NCBI RefSeq assembly: GCF_000173075.1
Contig: NZ_ABVL01000010.1
Span: 186,001 to 250,000, forward strand
Direction of reading: 5' to 3'
Length of the DNA: 64,000 nt
DNA from: Chthoniobacter flavus Ellin428
GTDB lineage: Bacteria > Verrucomicrobiota > Verrucomicrobiia > Chthoniobacterales > Chthoniobacteraceae
Positions 28,330 to 37,560 of this stretch are shown here, one piece after another (position 1 is the first letter of the stretch; each line of letters begins with the position of its first letter). Below the pieces are notes generated by a model, which was not told where the DNA came from, did not search any database, and was given only the letters and a program-made list of their open reading frames with translations. A program made the translations under genes and the position numbers.

Positions 28330-29052
28330 ATGCCTAGCTTTCTCCGTTTTGCGATTTTCGCCAGTGCATTGCTGGCCGTAACATTAACGGGAAGGGGGCA
28401 GGGAGGTTGGGCGCCGAAGCCGGCCGCATTTCCCCAGCCCGGTTATCCCGCGGCGATCCCCGCCACGGGGATTACGCAACCCGGTCTCGGTCTCATGCAG
28501 GAACGCATGGCGGTCGTAGACCCCGACAAGAAGCTGTCCGCCGGTGATCAGGTGACATTCGAAATCATGGAGGATCGCGAAGGTGGCCTCCCGCGCGTCG
28601 TGACCGCGACCGGTGAACTCGATGTTCCGCCCTTGGGTCGGGTGAAAGTCTCCGGCAAGACCGCCACGGAGGCGGCCGCCGAGATCAAACTCGCCTTGGA
28701 AAAGGATTACTATTACCACGCGACGGTGCGGCTGAATATCGACCGCGTCAGTCCCGTGCAGGTTCGCTCCGGTCTCGTCTATCTTTCCGGTGAAGTGCGC
28801 GTCGGTGGCCCGCAGGAGATCATCTCGGGGGAGACCCTCACGCTCTGCAACGCGATCCTGAAAGCAGGTGGCGTCAGCGAATGGGGCAACCCGGAAAAAG
28901 TGCAACTCACCCGCCAGAAGAAAGAAGGCGGTGTCGAGACGATCGTCGCGAACTACAGCAAGATCATCAAAGATGGTGATGCGAAGAAGGATCCCGTTCT
29001 GCAAGACGGTGATCGTATCTTCATCCCGAAAATTTTCTGGCGGTGGAAATAA
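28330..29052 (+). CDS. Wza-like polysaccharide export protein
   Basis: This is a 240-residue exported protein with signal peptide (MPSFLRFAIFASALLAVTLTG). A polysaccharide export domain (about residues 70-145, KLSAGDQVTFEIMED, GELDVPPLGRVKVSGKTATEA) is followed by one SLBB/SLBB-like domain (VYLSGEVRVGGPQEII to VLQDGDRIFIPK). In Wza the domains stack as a periplasmic ring guiding polymer to the surface. It is shorter than E. coli Wza and lacks its C-terminal amphipathic barrel helix and a lipobox, so the outer-membrane pore may be the barrel encoded upstream. It is 14 bp before the Wzc-like gene. Confidence 0.88.
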   Translation: MPSFLRFAIFASALLAVTLTGRGQGGWAPKPAAFPQPGYPAAIPATGITQPGLGLMQERMAVVDPDKKLSAGDQVTFEIMEDREGGLPRVVTATGELDVPPLGRVKVSGKTATEAAAEIKLALEKDYYYHATVRLNIDRVSPVQVRSGLVYLSGEVRVGGPQEIISGETLTLCNAILKAGGVSEWGNPEKVQLTRQKKEGGVETIVANYSKIIKDGDAKKDPVLQDGDRIFIPKIFWRWK

Positions 29053-29066
29053 TCCGCTAATTCCAC

Positions 29067-31184
29067 ATGGACTCCGTCAATCCTCAAGCACCGTCGGTCC
29101 CACTCGCCGCCGGCCTCGGCCTCAAGGTCTACCGTTACCGTTCGCTTCTTCGCCGGAACTGGTGGGTGCTCGCGCTGACGATCAGTCTGGGTCTTCTTTA
29201 CGAAGGCTACATTCTTTTCTCCAAGCCGCGTCTCTTTGAGTCGTACTCGCAGATCCTGCTGCGCGACGAAATGATTTCCGACGTCAACAAGGGCGTCAAT
29301 TTCGATGATCGCGCGGGTCGTATGTACGACACCACGATCGAGCTCTTAAAAAATGAGATGACGCTCGCCCGGGCGCGCAGCCGCCTGGCGCTCGAGGCTC
29401 CGGGATTGACCGGCAAGGTGGACATCAGTGCGACCGTCGCGCCACGGACCAATATTTTCACCGTGACCGGGACCGGTCCGAATGGCGAATACACCCAGAA
29501 ATTCGTGGACGCGGTGGTGAAGGAATTCATGGATGCGCGCTCGGTCAACCGCAACTCGCAGGTTAGCCAGGCACGCGAAGGCATTGATTCGCGGGTCAAG
29601 AAACTGAAGGAAGATCTTGATAAACAGCAGGCGGATTTTCAGGCCTTCATCAAGGCGAACAACATGGCGTTCTGGCAGGAGCAGGCGAAGAGCTCCGCGG
29701 TGTTTCTCTCGGGCTTGAAGAACAAGCAGGCGGAGTTGACGAACGAACTTTCGCGCCTGGAGAATCTTTCCCCGGATGAATTGCTGACCATCGCGGGGCA
29801 GTCGCCGACTGCCAAGGCGCCGGTCGTGGCTCCCGTCCCGGGACCGAATGCGGCCGCGGTAGCCGCCGCGGCATCGTCGCCTACCTCGCCGGCCTTCAAC
29901 AGCCAGCTCTACAACCAGTTCACGCAAGTCACCCAGGAGCTGGTGCAAAGGCAGGCGGAGGTCGAGTATTGGAAGACGATCTGGAAGCCGAAGCATCCGA
30001 AGTTTCAAGCCCTGCAGAACAAAGTGGAGGAACTCCAGCGTCTGCTCGGCACCATCAAGAAACAAAACGCGGAAGCGACTGAGGCCCGGAAGGTGGCGAT
30101 CAAGGCGGAACTCAAGAGCCTCGAGAGCAGTATCGAGAGTTGGCAGAAGAAAGTCACCGAGGCCAGCAGCAAGGATGCGGAATACACGACGCTGCAGAAT
30201 GCCGTGGCGACTACGCAGACGCAGATCAATCAATTGACGAACAACAGCGGCGAACTCGATCCGAAATCATCGACGCCCGACCCGCTGACCATCATGCAGG
30301 CGGCCACGCCGCCCCAGGAAAAGTCGCCGGACACGATCAAGCATTTGCTGCTCGGGATCATCGGAGGATTCGTCGTGGGCGTCATCGTCCTGCTCCTCAT
30401 GGATCGTGCGGACGACCGCGTTTCGTCTTCGACGGAAATGCTCGATCATTTCTCCGAGCCGATCCTCGGCCAGATTCCGAACGTCGCGGAGACGCGCAAG
30501 GAAACCGGGCTGCCGTTGCTGCAGCCGGAGGACGATCGCTACACGTATGCGGAGGCGTTCCGCAGCTTGCGCTCCTCGCTCATCTTCATGCCGAACCAGG
30601 CGGAGATGAAGACCCTCCTCATCACCAGCGCGATTCCGAACGAAGGCAAATCCACCATCGCCAGCAATCTGGCGGTGACCATGGCGGCCTCCGGGGCCCG
30701 CGTGTTGCTTGTGGACGCCGACCTGCGCCGCGGCGACCTTGCCCAGCTCTTTGATACCGACGGGCGTTTCGGCCTCTCCAGCATCCTGCGCGGTGAAGTG
30801 CCGTGGAAGGAAGCGGTGCAGACGACGAAGTATCCGACGCTCTCGCTCATCCCGCGCGGGCCGGTGACGAATCAATCCGGCGAGCTGCTGCTCAAGCCCG
30901 ATCTGGTCGGCTTGCTCGAGGAATTCAAGGACGCTTACGACCTCACCATCTTCAACACCGCGCCGATCCTCGCCGCGGATGACACGCCGACCCTGGCGCC
31001 GAATTTCGACGGCGCGCTCATGGTCGTTCGCGCCGCCTTCACCTCCGCGCGCCTCTCGAAGAATGCGCTGAACATGCTCTATCAGCGGCAGGTCAACGTC
31101 CTCGGCCTCATCCTCAACTGCATCGACGCCGAGATGCCGGACTATTACTACTATCGCTATCCGAAGTACTACGCGGCGTCGTAG
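29067..31184 (+). CDS. Wzc-like chain-length regulator and tyrosine autokinase
   Basis: This is a 705-residue inner-membrane protein. A Wzz domain begins the protein with a first span near residues 31-50 (WWVLALTISLGLLYEGYIL), a long periplasmic coiled coil follows (about 150-400, with an Ala/Pro-rich insert), and a second span lies near 430-450 (LLLGIIGGFVVGVIVLLLM). The cytoplasmic BY-kinase domain has Walker A NEGKST (Lys528) and Walker A' LLVDADLRR. The position that is usually Asp in the DTPP motif is Asn (Asn630 in IFNTAP). The C-terminus ends with a tyrosine cluster (DYYYYRYPKYY) for autophosphorylation. It controls polymer length and export with the Wza-like partner. Confidence 0.88.
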   Translation: MDSVNPQAPSVPLAAGLGLKVYRYRSLLRRNWWVLALTISLGLLYEGYILFSKPRLFESYSQILLRDEMISDVNKGVNFDDRAGRMYDTTIELLKNEMTLARARSRLALEAPGLTGKVDISATVAPRTNIFTVTGTGPNGEYTQKFVDAVVKEFMDARSVNRNSQVSQAREGIDSRVKKLKEDLDKQQADFQAFIKANNMAFWQEQAKSSAVFLSGLKNKQAELTNELSRLENLSPDELLTIAGQSPTAKAPVVAPVPGPNAAAVAAAASSPTSPAFNSQLYNQFTQVTQELVQRQAEVEYWKTIWKPKHPKFQALQNKVEELQRLLGTIKKQNAEATEARKVAIKAELKSLESSIESWQKKVTEASSKDAEYTTLQNAVATTQTQINQLTNNSGELDPKSSTPDPLTIMQAATPPQEKSPDTIKHLLLGIIGGFVVGVIVLLLMDRADDRVSSSTEMLDHFSEPILGQIPNVAETRKETGLPLLQPEDDRYTYAEAFRSLRSSLIFMPNQAEMKTLLITSAIPNEGKSTIASNLAVTMAASGARVLLVDADLRRGDLAQLFDTDGRFGLSSILRGEVPWKEAVQTTKYPTLSLIPRGPVTNQSGELLLKPDLVGLLEEFKDAYDLTIFNTAPILAADDTPTLAPNFDGALMVVRAAFTSARLSKNALNMLYQRQVNVLGLILNCIDAEMPDYYYYRYPKYYAAS

Positions 31185-31255
31185 TCGATGTGGCCGCGGC
31201 GCTCTGTTGCCGCTCCGTGATGTAACTGCCTGCGCGCGCGAGGCGTCGTCTCTGT

Positions 31256-31894
31256 ATGATGAATCGTAAGTGGAAGCTCGTGGCCGTTTGCGGAGTTGTC
31301 TTGCTGACTGCGCTCGCCGCAATCGTCGCGTGGCGATATCGGCCGCATCCGCATCGGAAGCACGTGGCGCAAGGTCTCTCGCCGTGGGCGGATGAAGCGG
31401 TACCGCGCGCGGTATTGGCCACGCCGACGATCTACCTGCAGACCGACCCGCAATGGGCGCACGAGGAAATCGGCGGCAGCGGCGAGGAATTGCGATCGGT
31501 GGGTTGCACGAATTGCTGCCTCTGCATGGCGCTCGCGCAGCATGGCATCGTCCTGAATCCTGCGGAACTCAATCAAAAGCTCATCCAGGCCGATGGCTAC
31601 ACCGAGCGCGGCTGGATCAAATGGGACGCCGTGGAAGACATCTCACAAAAGCGCGTGCGCATCGACATTCCTGAAAACCCCACGCATCGCGATATCGATC
31701 AAGCGCTGGCTGCCGGTAATCCGGTGCTGGTGAAGATTGTCTACCGTCCCGGCGTGCTGCATTGGGTGTTGCTCGTTGGCCGCGAGGGCAAGGAATACCT
31801 CATGAAAGATCCGTTGGGCGATGGCCACACGCTCGGCCTGCTGTCCGCTTATCACAGCGATATCCTGTCGGTGCGAATCGTTGCGAGGTTGTGA
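31256..31894 (+). CDS. exported C39-like (papain-like) peptidase
   Basis: This is a 212-residue protein with an N-terminal signal anchor (residues about 7-26). The domain resembles Peptidase_C39_2: a candidate Cys lies in RSVGCTNCCLCMALAQHG, the LHWVLLVG strand supplies the histidine, and KDPLGDG carries the Asp. Such proteins cleave peptides or cell-wall crosslinks, or are inactive relatives. It follows the Wzc-like gene by 71 bp, so it may belong to the polysaccharide cluster. Start at 31256 or 31259. Convergent with the ligase gene. Confidence 0.68.
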   Translation: MMNRKWKLVAVCGVVLLTALAAIVAWRYRPHPHRKHVAQGLSPWADEAVPRAVLATPTIYLQTDPQWAHEEIGGSGEELRSVGCTNCCLCMALAQHGIVLNPAELNQKLIQADGYTERGWIKWDAVEDISQKRVRIDIPENPTHRDIDQALAAGNPVLVKIVYRPGVLHWVLLVGREGKEYLMKDPLGDGHTLGLLSAYHSDILSVRIVARL

Positions 31895-31919
31895 GGGCAT
31901 TGGGCAGTGCTAGACTCTG

Positions 31920-34604
31920 TTAGTGGCTAACCATTTCTGTTGCCACCAGTCGCCGCGCGTGGGCGATGGTGTCGATCTGTTCGGGAGTTTTGTCGCGGCG
32001 GATGGCTTTGATGCGCGGGAAGCGCATGGCCAGGCCGCTGGCGTGACGGTCGCTGGGTTGGATGGAGTCGAAGGCGATTTCGAGCACGATCTCGGGAACG
32101 ACTTCGCGGTAACGGCCGTGACGGGCGATAGTGGTGGCAGTGAAATGCTCGGTGAGTTCTTCGATCTCCTCGTCGGTCAGGCCGGAGTAGGCCTTGCCGA
32201 TGGTGAGCAAATGTCCGCTGACTTCATCGCGCACGGCGAAGGTGTAGTCGCTGAGCACATGGCTGCGCTTGCCATGACCTTGCTCGGCGCCGACGACCAC
32301 GACATCGAGCGTCGCGAGTTCCTTTTTGAATTTCAACCACGCCTGCCCGCGCCGGCCGGGGGTGTAGAAACTCGCGCCATCCTTGATCATGAGGCCTTCG
32401 TTGCCGCGGGCGCGGGCGGCCTGGAAGGCGGCTTCGATTTCCTCGGCAGAAGCCACGCGATGGATGGGCGCGACTTCAAGGCCAGGCGGAAGCGTTAGCG
32501 ATTCAAGAGCGAGACGGCGCTCGGCAAGCGGACGCTTGAGCAACGAAGTGCCGTTGAGATAGAGAAGATCGAAAGCCTTGAATACGACGGGAATGTCATT
32601 CGCACCGAGGAAAAGATCGTCCTCCGTCTTGCGGCCAAGCCGCTTTTGCAGATCGAAAAAGGTGAGCCGGCGGCCTTGTTCGTAAGCCAGGATTTCGCCG
32701 TCGAGAATCGCTTCACCCGGATAGCTCCGCGCCGCGCGCGCGAGGTCGGCGAATTGCCCGGTGATCTGCCGCAAATCGCGGGTGAAAATCTCCGCGCGCC
32801 CCGAACCGAGATGAATCTGGGCGCGAATGCCGTCGAATTTATCTTCGGTCCACGCCGCTGGCGCATCATGGGCGGCGATGCGCGACCACACCGCTTGGGC
32901 GGTCGGTTCCGGGCTGGCGAGCATCACCTGGATGGGGCGGAACAAATGCAGCGACGCTTCTTCCAGTTGGTTCTTCGAAGCCAGCGCGGCGACTTCGCCG
33001 AGATCGCCGGTGAACATCTGCGCCTCGCGGACGGTGTGCAGATCCGCCTGGAAAGCGGCTGCGATCGCTTCTTCGACGAGCCCGGATTTCAAGCCGATTC
33101 GCAGATCGCCGGTCAGAATCTTCACGAGATAACTCGCCTCCAGCGGTGTGAGTGCCGCCAGTCGCTGTTGCAGCAATTCGCCTTTGACCAGCGGCCCACG
33201 CGCGGCGTGGAGTTGATCGAAGAGCGCGAGGGCATCGACGAGCGAGAAGTCCCGCGGTGTGGTTCGCTCCAGCAGCGCTTCATAAGTCGCTTTGCCCGCG
33301 TCGGCATACTGCCGGGAGATGGCGCGGAATTCCTGCTCGGCGAGTCCGCCCGCGGCCATCACTGCGCGTTTGATCACCGCCCAGCCGACCTGCAGCGTGC
33401 GCATGTCGCTCTGCGCGAAGGCGCGGCCGGTGAGGAAGCGCGCGGCAATCGGAAGCTGCGTCTCATTGAGCGAACGCAGGTAATCCGCGAGCAGGGCGAT
33501 CTTCTTCAGCTTGCTGGTGCTATTGGCGATTTGGTCACCGAGCGTGGCAAAGGCACCAAACTCCGACTGCGGCATTGCGGCTACGGGTGCCGCCGGACGC
33601 TCAGGCTGGGGCGTGGAGGGAGCGCGTCGAAGTAAAAGCTCGAGCTGGTTTTCCTCGCTCAATGCCCAGGCATCGAATCCGCGCTCGCGCAGATCAGCGG
33701 CGAAGGCGGCGGCGAAACCATGCAGGGTGAGCACGCGCTTCGGTTGCACGAGATCCACATAGCGCACGAGATCGGTGTAGTCCGCGTGATCGCTCAACGG
33801 GAACGCCGCGTCGCATTGGTAACGATACGTCGCTCCCGGATCGAGCGCCCAGCCGGTGAGCACGGCCACGCGCCGGTTCTTGATGCGCGTGAGCATGATC
33901 GTGCGATTCGCGCTCGGCGGGCAGATGAGCACCTTGCCCTCGACCTTGCCGGCCGAGTAGCGCTCGTAGCCATCGGGGAAGTCGGGTTTCAGTTGCCGAT
34001 AGATCTCCGTCATCTGGTAGACGGCGCCGTGGAGCATCGGCGTCAGCCCCGCCTTGAGAATCGCGCAAAGGATTTCCTGCGCCTTGCCCAGCGAATAGCC
34101 GAGCAGCACCGGCACCGCGCCATCTTCCAGCGACTCCTGGCAAAACGCCACCATGCGCGCCATGACTGCCTCAGTCGGTGGCAGCCGATATTTCGGCAGC
34201 CCGTAGGTCGTCTCCATGATGAGCGTCTCCGCGTGCCGCCACTCCGTGGGTTCGGCGGAGAGACCGCGGCGCAGTTTGAAGTCGCCGGTGTAGAGCAGCG
34301 ACCCGTGCTCGCTTTCGATGAGGGATTGCGCGGAGCCGAAGATGTGGCCCGCGGGCAGGAGCGTGATTTGAAAATCGCGAAAGCTGGCCGGTTGTCCGAA
34401 CTCGAGGATGTGTCCCTGCCGCTCGCCGCCAAGCCGCGCCTGCATGAGCCGCGCGGTGCCGGCGCTGGCGATGAATTCCGGATGCCGCGCGATGTGATCG
34501 GCGTGCGCGTGCGAGACAAAGGCGAAGGGTCGCGGATCCTCCGGGTCGAGCCAGAGGCCATGTTCGGGCAATTCAAGGCCTCGATGGTAGCGGACAGAGA
34601 TCAT
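31920..34604 (-). CDS. fused metallo-beta-lactamase exonuclease and ATP-dependent DNA ligase
   Basis: This is an 894-residue fusion. Residues 1-330 form a metallo-beta-lactamase/beta-CASP nuclease (SHAHADH at 31-37, LLPAGHIFGSAQ, LLYTGDFKLR, FPLSDHADYTDL) of the ligase-associated exonuclease type. After a Pro/Ala linker (about 335-360), the ligase starts with its helical DNA-binding domain (TLGDQIANSTSKLKKIALLADYL). The adenylation domain follows with the nucleotide-linked lysine in EDKFDGIRAQIH (Lys589), then EAILDGEIL, EGLMIKDG and WLKFKKE. The OB fold with VVPEIVLEIAF closes the protein. In most genomes the two are separate neighbouring genes together with an Lhr-type helicase and a phosphoesterase; neither partner is in this window. 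The start at 34604 gives a tidy N-terminus. A role in DNA repair is likely. Confidence 0.92.
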   Translation of the reverse strand: MISVRYHRGLELPEHGLWLDPEDPRPFAFVSHAHADHIARHPEFIASAGTARLMQARLGGERQGHILEFGQPASFRDFQITLLPAGHIFGSAQSLIESEHGSLLYTGDFKLRRGLSAEPTEWRHAETLIMETTYGLPKYRLPPTEAVMARMVAFCQESLEDGAVPVLLGYSLGKAQEILCAILKAGLTPMLHGAVYQMTEIYRQLKPDFPDGYERYSAGKVEGKVLICPPSANRTIMLTRIKNRRVAVLTGWALDPGATYRYQCDAAFPLSDHADYTDLVRYVDLVQPKRVLTLHGFAAAFAADLRERGFDAWALSEENQLELLLRRAPSTPQPERPAAPVAAMPQSEFGAFATLGDQIANSTSKLKKIALLADYLRSLNETQLPIAARFLTGRAFAQSDMRTLQVGWAVIKRAVMAAGGLAEQEFRAISRQYADAGKATYEALLERTTPRDFSLVDALALFDQLHAARGPLVKGELLQQRLAALTPLEASYLVKILTGDLRIGLKSGLVEEAIAAAFQADLHTVREAQMFTGDLGEVAALASKNQLEEASLHLFRPIQVMLASPEPTAQAVWSRIAAHDAPAAWTEDKFDGIRAQIHLGSGRAEIFTRDLRQITGQFADLARAARSYPGEAILDGEILAYEQGRRLTFFDLQKRLGRKTEDDLFLGANDIPVVFKAFDLLYLNGTSLLKRPLAERRLALESLTLPPGLEVAPIHRVASAEEIEAAFQAARARGNEGLMIKDGASFYTPGRRGQAWLKFKKELATLDVVVVGAEQGHGKRSHVLSDYTFAVRDEVSGHLLTIGKAYSGLTDEEIEELTEHFTATTIARHGRYREVVPEIVLEIAFDSIQPSDRHASGLAMRFPRIKAIRRDKTPEQIDTIAHARRLVATEMVSH

Positions 34605-34830
34605 GGGCGAAACAGTCTCCCATGGGTCCGGCGAGAATGCCACGATGGGTGCACAAAATCACACGGTGGCTTCTAACAATCCCGCCCGTGAGTTCGGGCG
34701 ACCGTGCCATAGTGTGCCGGTTTTAAAGACGGCCTCGATTGGCTCGAGAATGAGCTGACCTCGTAGTATTACTGGGTTGAGGTGCATTTGACGGCTTGCG
34801 GCCACCTGCCGGGCGAGATTTCTTCGCGGT
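34605..34830. other. 226-bp divergent intergenic region with a hairpin
   Basis: This gap separates the ligase fusion from the sensor kinase. It holds a 6-bp hairpin CGCCCG/CGGGCG around TGAGTT (34683-34700). Promoters for both directions must lie here but are not recognisable. Confidence 0.4.
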
Positions 34831-36828
34831 GTGCCATTCTCGCCGCTCAAACCTACCGCCGCCCAATGGGGCGCGATCGCCGTGGCGGCGTTAGGTTTTG
34901 CCTATGTGCTCATGGGTTTGGAGGACGATAGAACGGGACGCCGACCGGTGCCCGACAGTCACGGGACCACGCTGGAGTATCTCGAGGGGAGTGAGGAAAA
35001 GCTGACCATCGATGACGTGGCAGCGTTGCCGCAGTCGCGCTGGCATCCATGGTCGATCGCTGGCTTTGCGCCGGCCACCAAGCCGAAGAATGTTCTGTGG
35101 GCGCGCGTGCGACTGCGCAATGCGGAGGCACGCCAGTTGGAGGGTGTGCTCACGGATGGGGAGCATTATGTCGATCGTGCAGATTGCTATTTTCACGCAC
35201 CCGGTGAAGAAGGCGTGTGGCGGCAAATGCGCTCTGGCGAGTGGACGCCGGCGGTGCAAAAGGCGATCTGGGGCCGCGAGACCGCGTTTTCCATCATTGT
35301 CCCCGCGCGCGGCGAACAGGCAGTCTACCTGCGCTACGAGGATTTCTTCGCGGTGTGGCTGGAGGTGGTCTGGTGGCCGCAGGACACGCTCTTTCACGCG
35401 ATGCAATTGCGGCAGACGCTGGCCGAGGGACTTTATTTCGGCACGCTCCTCGCGCTGCTCTTTTACAACGCGATCCTGTGGATCAAGCTGCGGCTGCCGC
35501 CGACGGGAAGCTATCTGCTCTATCTCGGCTCATTCACGCTGTTCATGTTTTTCTGCCGCAGCGTGCCGCAGTGGTTTGGCTGGGCCGTTGGTTCGCCGTG
35601 GGTCGAGTCGTTCTTAAACACCTTTCTTTCGGCCAGCGCCGTCTTCCTGCTTTCCTTCGCCGGGCTCCTGCTCGACCTGCCGCGATATCTGCCGCGGACC
35701 GCGGTCTGGCTCCGGCGATTGCGCGCGCTGCTGATCGTACTGGCGGCGGCTTCGCTGGTAGCGCCGTGGGCAAGGCTCACCTCGATGCTGGTCATACCGG
35801 GTCTCCTGGTCGTGGTCGCGCACGTCGCGGTGTTTGGCGCGGCGGTTGCGGCGCGGCGCGTCGGCGCCCCGCAGGCGTCCTATTTCATGCTGGCGATCGG
35901 CGCGCTCTTTGCCGGCGTCGCGCCCGCGTTCTTTTACTGGATCGGTTCGGTGCCGCTGCCGGATGCTGGCCGGGTGGTCATGGCCGGGTCGGCCATGGAG
36001 ATGCTGTTGCTCGCGGTGCTCATTTCGGAGCGCATCGGTTTCATTCAGCAGGAAAAGATCGCCGCGCAAAAGGCGCTGCTCGTGGAGGCGGAACAGCGCG
36101 AGATCATGCAGGAAGCCTATGCCGACGATCTCGCCCTGGAAGTGCGCGAGCGCACCGCGGATCTCGAGCGGGCCAGCGCCGACAAGGATCGCATTCTCAC
36201 CGTGCTCGGCCACGACCTGCGCAGTCCGCTCACCGGGCTGACGCGCTCGGCGGAGCATCTGGCCGGCCGGGCGAATGGCGACGAGAGTATGCGCACGTTC
36301 CTTACGGAAGCCGTACAGACCGGGCGCGGTTTGCTGCTGCTCATCGAGGATCTGGTGATGTGGGCGCGGTTGCGGGCGGGCACCGGGCAGGTGACCGTGC
36401 ATCCGCTCGGTGCGGTCGCCGCGCCGGTGTTTGCCTTGCAGAGTTTCCAGGCCGCGGCCAGCGGCATCGTAATGGAGATTCAAGTGCCGGACGAGCTGAT
36501 GGTGAAGACCGATCTCGTGCCCACGCAGGCGTTGTTGCGCAATCTGCTTTCCAACGCCTTGAAAGCGGCGCGCTACAAAGTGTGGGTGGAAGCGACGCAC
36601 CTGCCTGAAGGTGTGCGGGTCGCGGTGCGCGACGATGGACAGGGACTGCCCGCGTCGCTGGAGGCCGCGCTGATCGCGGCAAATCCCGAGCGACTCCCCT
36701 CGATGGGGGGCCTCGGCCTGCGACTGTGCCTGGAGATCAGCCGCGCCCTCGACTTGAAACTCGGTGTGGTGCCGATCGACGGGGGCGGCACCGAGTTCCG
36801 CTTCATTCTTCCCACCGCGACATCATGA
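34831..36828 (+). CDS. 7TMR-DISM sensor histidine kinase
   Basis: This is a 665-residue membrane sensor. An N-terminal span leads to a periplasmic 7TMR-DISM extracellular domain (about residues 40-185, jelly-roll-like), then seven spans (about 190-410, from AEGLYFGTLLALLFYNAIL). A coiled coil (about 415-460) links to HisKA with VLGHDLRSPLTGL and an ATPase domain with RNLLSNALKAARY, VRDDGQGLP and GGLGLRLC. Such sensors detect periplasmic carbohydrates or other ligands. The start is GTG 34831. The stop overlaps the start of the response regulator by ATGA, so the two form a coupled two-component pair. Confidence 0.9.
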   Translation: MPFSPLKPTAAQWGAIAVAALGFAYVLMGLEDDRTGRRPVPDSHGTTLEYLEGSEEKLTIDDVAALPQSRWHPWSIAGFAPATKPKNVLWARVRLRNAEARQLEGVLTDGEHYVDRADCYFHAPGEEGVWRQMRSGEWTPAVQKAIWGRETAFSIIVPARGEQAVYLRYEDFFAVWLEVVWWPQDTLFHAMQLRQTLAEGLYFGTLLALLFYNAILWIKLRLPPTGSYLLYLGSFTLFMFFCRSVPQWFGWAVGSPWVESFLNTFLSASAVFLLSFAGLLLDLPRYLPRTAVWLRRLRALLIVLAAASLVAPWARLTSMLVIPGLLVVVAHVAVFGAAVAARRVGAPQASYFMLAIGALFAGVAPAFFYWIGSVPLPDAGRVVMAGSAMEMLLLAVLISERIGFIQQEKIAAQKALLVEAEQREIMQEAYADDLALEVRERTADLERASADKDRILTVLGHDLRSPLTGLTRSAEHLAGRANGDESMRTFLTEAVQTGRGLLLLIEDLVMWARLRAGTGQVTVHPLGAVAAPVFALQSFQAAASGIVMEIQVPDELMVKTDLVPTQALLRNLLSNALKAARYKVWVEATHLPEGVRVAVRDDGQGLPASLEAALIAANPERLPSMGGLGLRLCLEISRALDLKLGVVPIDGGGTEFRFILPTATS

Positions 36829-37484
36829 GCCGACCCCATGCCAGCACCGGTTCCGTTGAAACGACCCGCGTCCTCGTCGTCGAGGATCAGGGCATGTTCC
36901 GCTCCTTCCTGGAGGAGTGGGTGCCTTCGCAGTCAGACTTCGTCCTGGTCGGCGCCTTCACCTCGGCGGAGGAAGCGTTGCGTCGCATCGAGACATTGAG
37001 CCCGCATGTAGCGCTGCTCGATTTGCAATTGCCCGGCATGGACGGCATCGCCCTGGCGCAAGCGCTGCGCCAGGTGCGGCCGCACTTGCGCACGCTCCTG
37101 CTTTCGTCGCTCAGCGACCCGCTCACCCTCACGCGTATTCGCGAGAGCGGGGTGGAGGGGTATTTGGAAAAAGATGCGCCGCTGGCGGAACTCGCCGAAG
37201 CCCTCCGCACCGTCGTGCGAGGGCGGTCTTATTTCTCGCGAAAATTCACCGAGACGCTTGCGCAGGAGAGCGCGAAATCGGAAGCGCTGGGGAAGATTCT
37301 TTCGCGCCGCGAGCAGCAGGTGCTCACGCAAGTCCTCACCGGCCGGACTAGCAAGGAGATCGGCGAATCCATCGGCCTGAGTCCGCGAACCGTCGAGTTC
37401 CACCGGTCGAATCTCATGGCCAAACTGGGGGCCTCGAATCTCGCCGAGTTGCTCGTGCATGCCCGCCAGCGTGGGTTGGCATAG
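36825..37484 (+). CDS. NarL/FixJ-type response regulator
   Basis: This is a 219-residue regulator. The receiver domain (about 15-130) has VVEDQ, the acceptor Asp in LLDLQLPGMDG, and LLSSLSD and YLEKDA for the switch residues. The C-terminal LuxR-type helix-turn-helix reads LSRREQQVLTQVLTGRTSKEIGESIGLSPRTVEFHR, split here as ILSRREQQVL and TSKEIGESIGLSPRTV. It is the cognate partner of the 7TMR-DISM kinase, whose stop codon overlaps its start (ATGA at 36825-36828). Target genes are unknown. Confidence 0.92.
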   Translation: MSRPHASTGSVETTRVLVVEDQGMFRSFLEEWVPSQSDFVLVGAFTSAEEALRRIETLSPHVALLDLQLPGMDGIALAQALRQVRPHLRTLLLSSLSDPLTLTRIRESGVEGYLEKDAPLAELAEALRTVVRGRSYFSRKFTETLAQESAKSEALGKILSRREQQVLTQVLTGRTSKEIGESIGLSPRTVEFHRSNLMAKLGASNLAELLVHARQRGLA

Positions 37485-37560
37485 GAGGACGTTTACGTTT
37501 TCGATTCCCCGCGCTCAAAACGTGCAATTCTTGCGAATCGATGTTTGATTTGCGGTCGTT

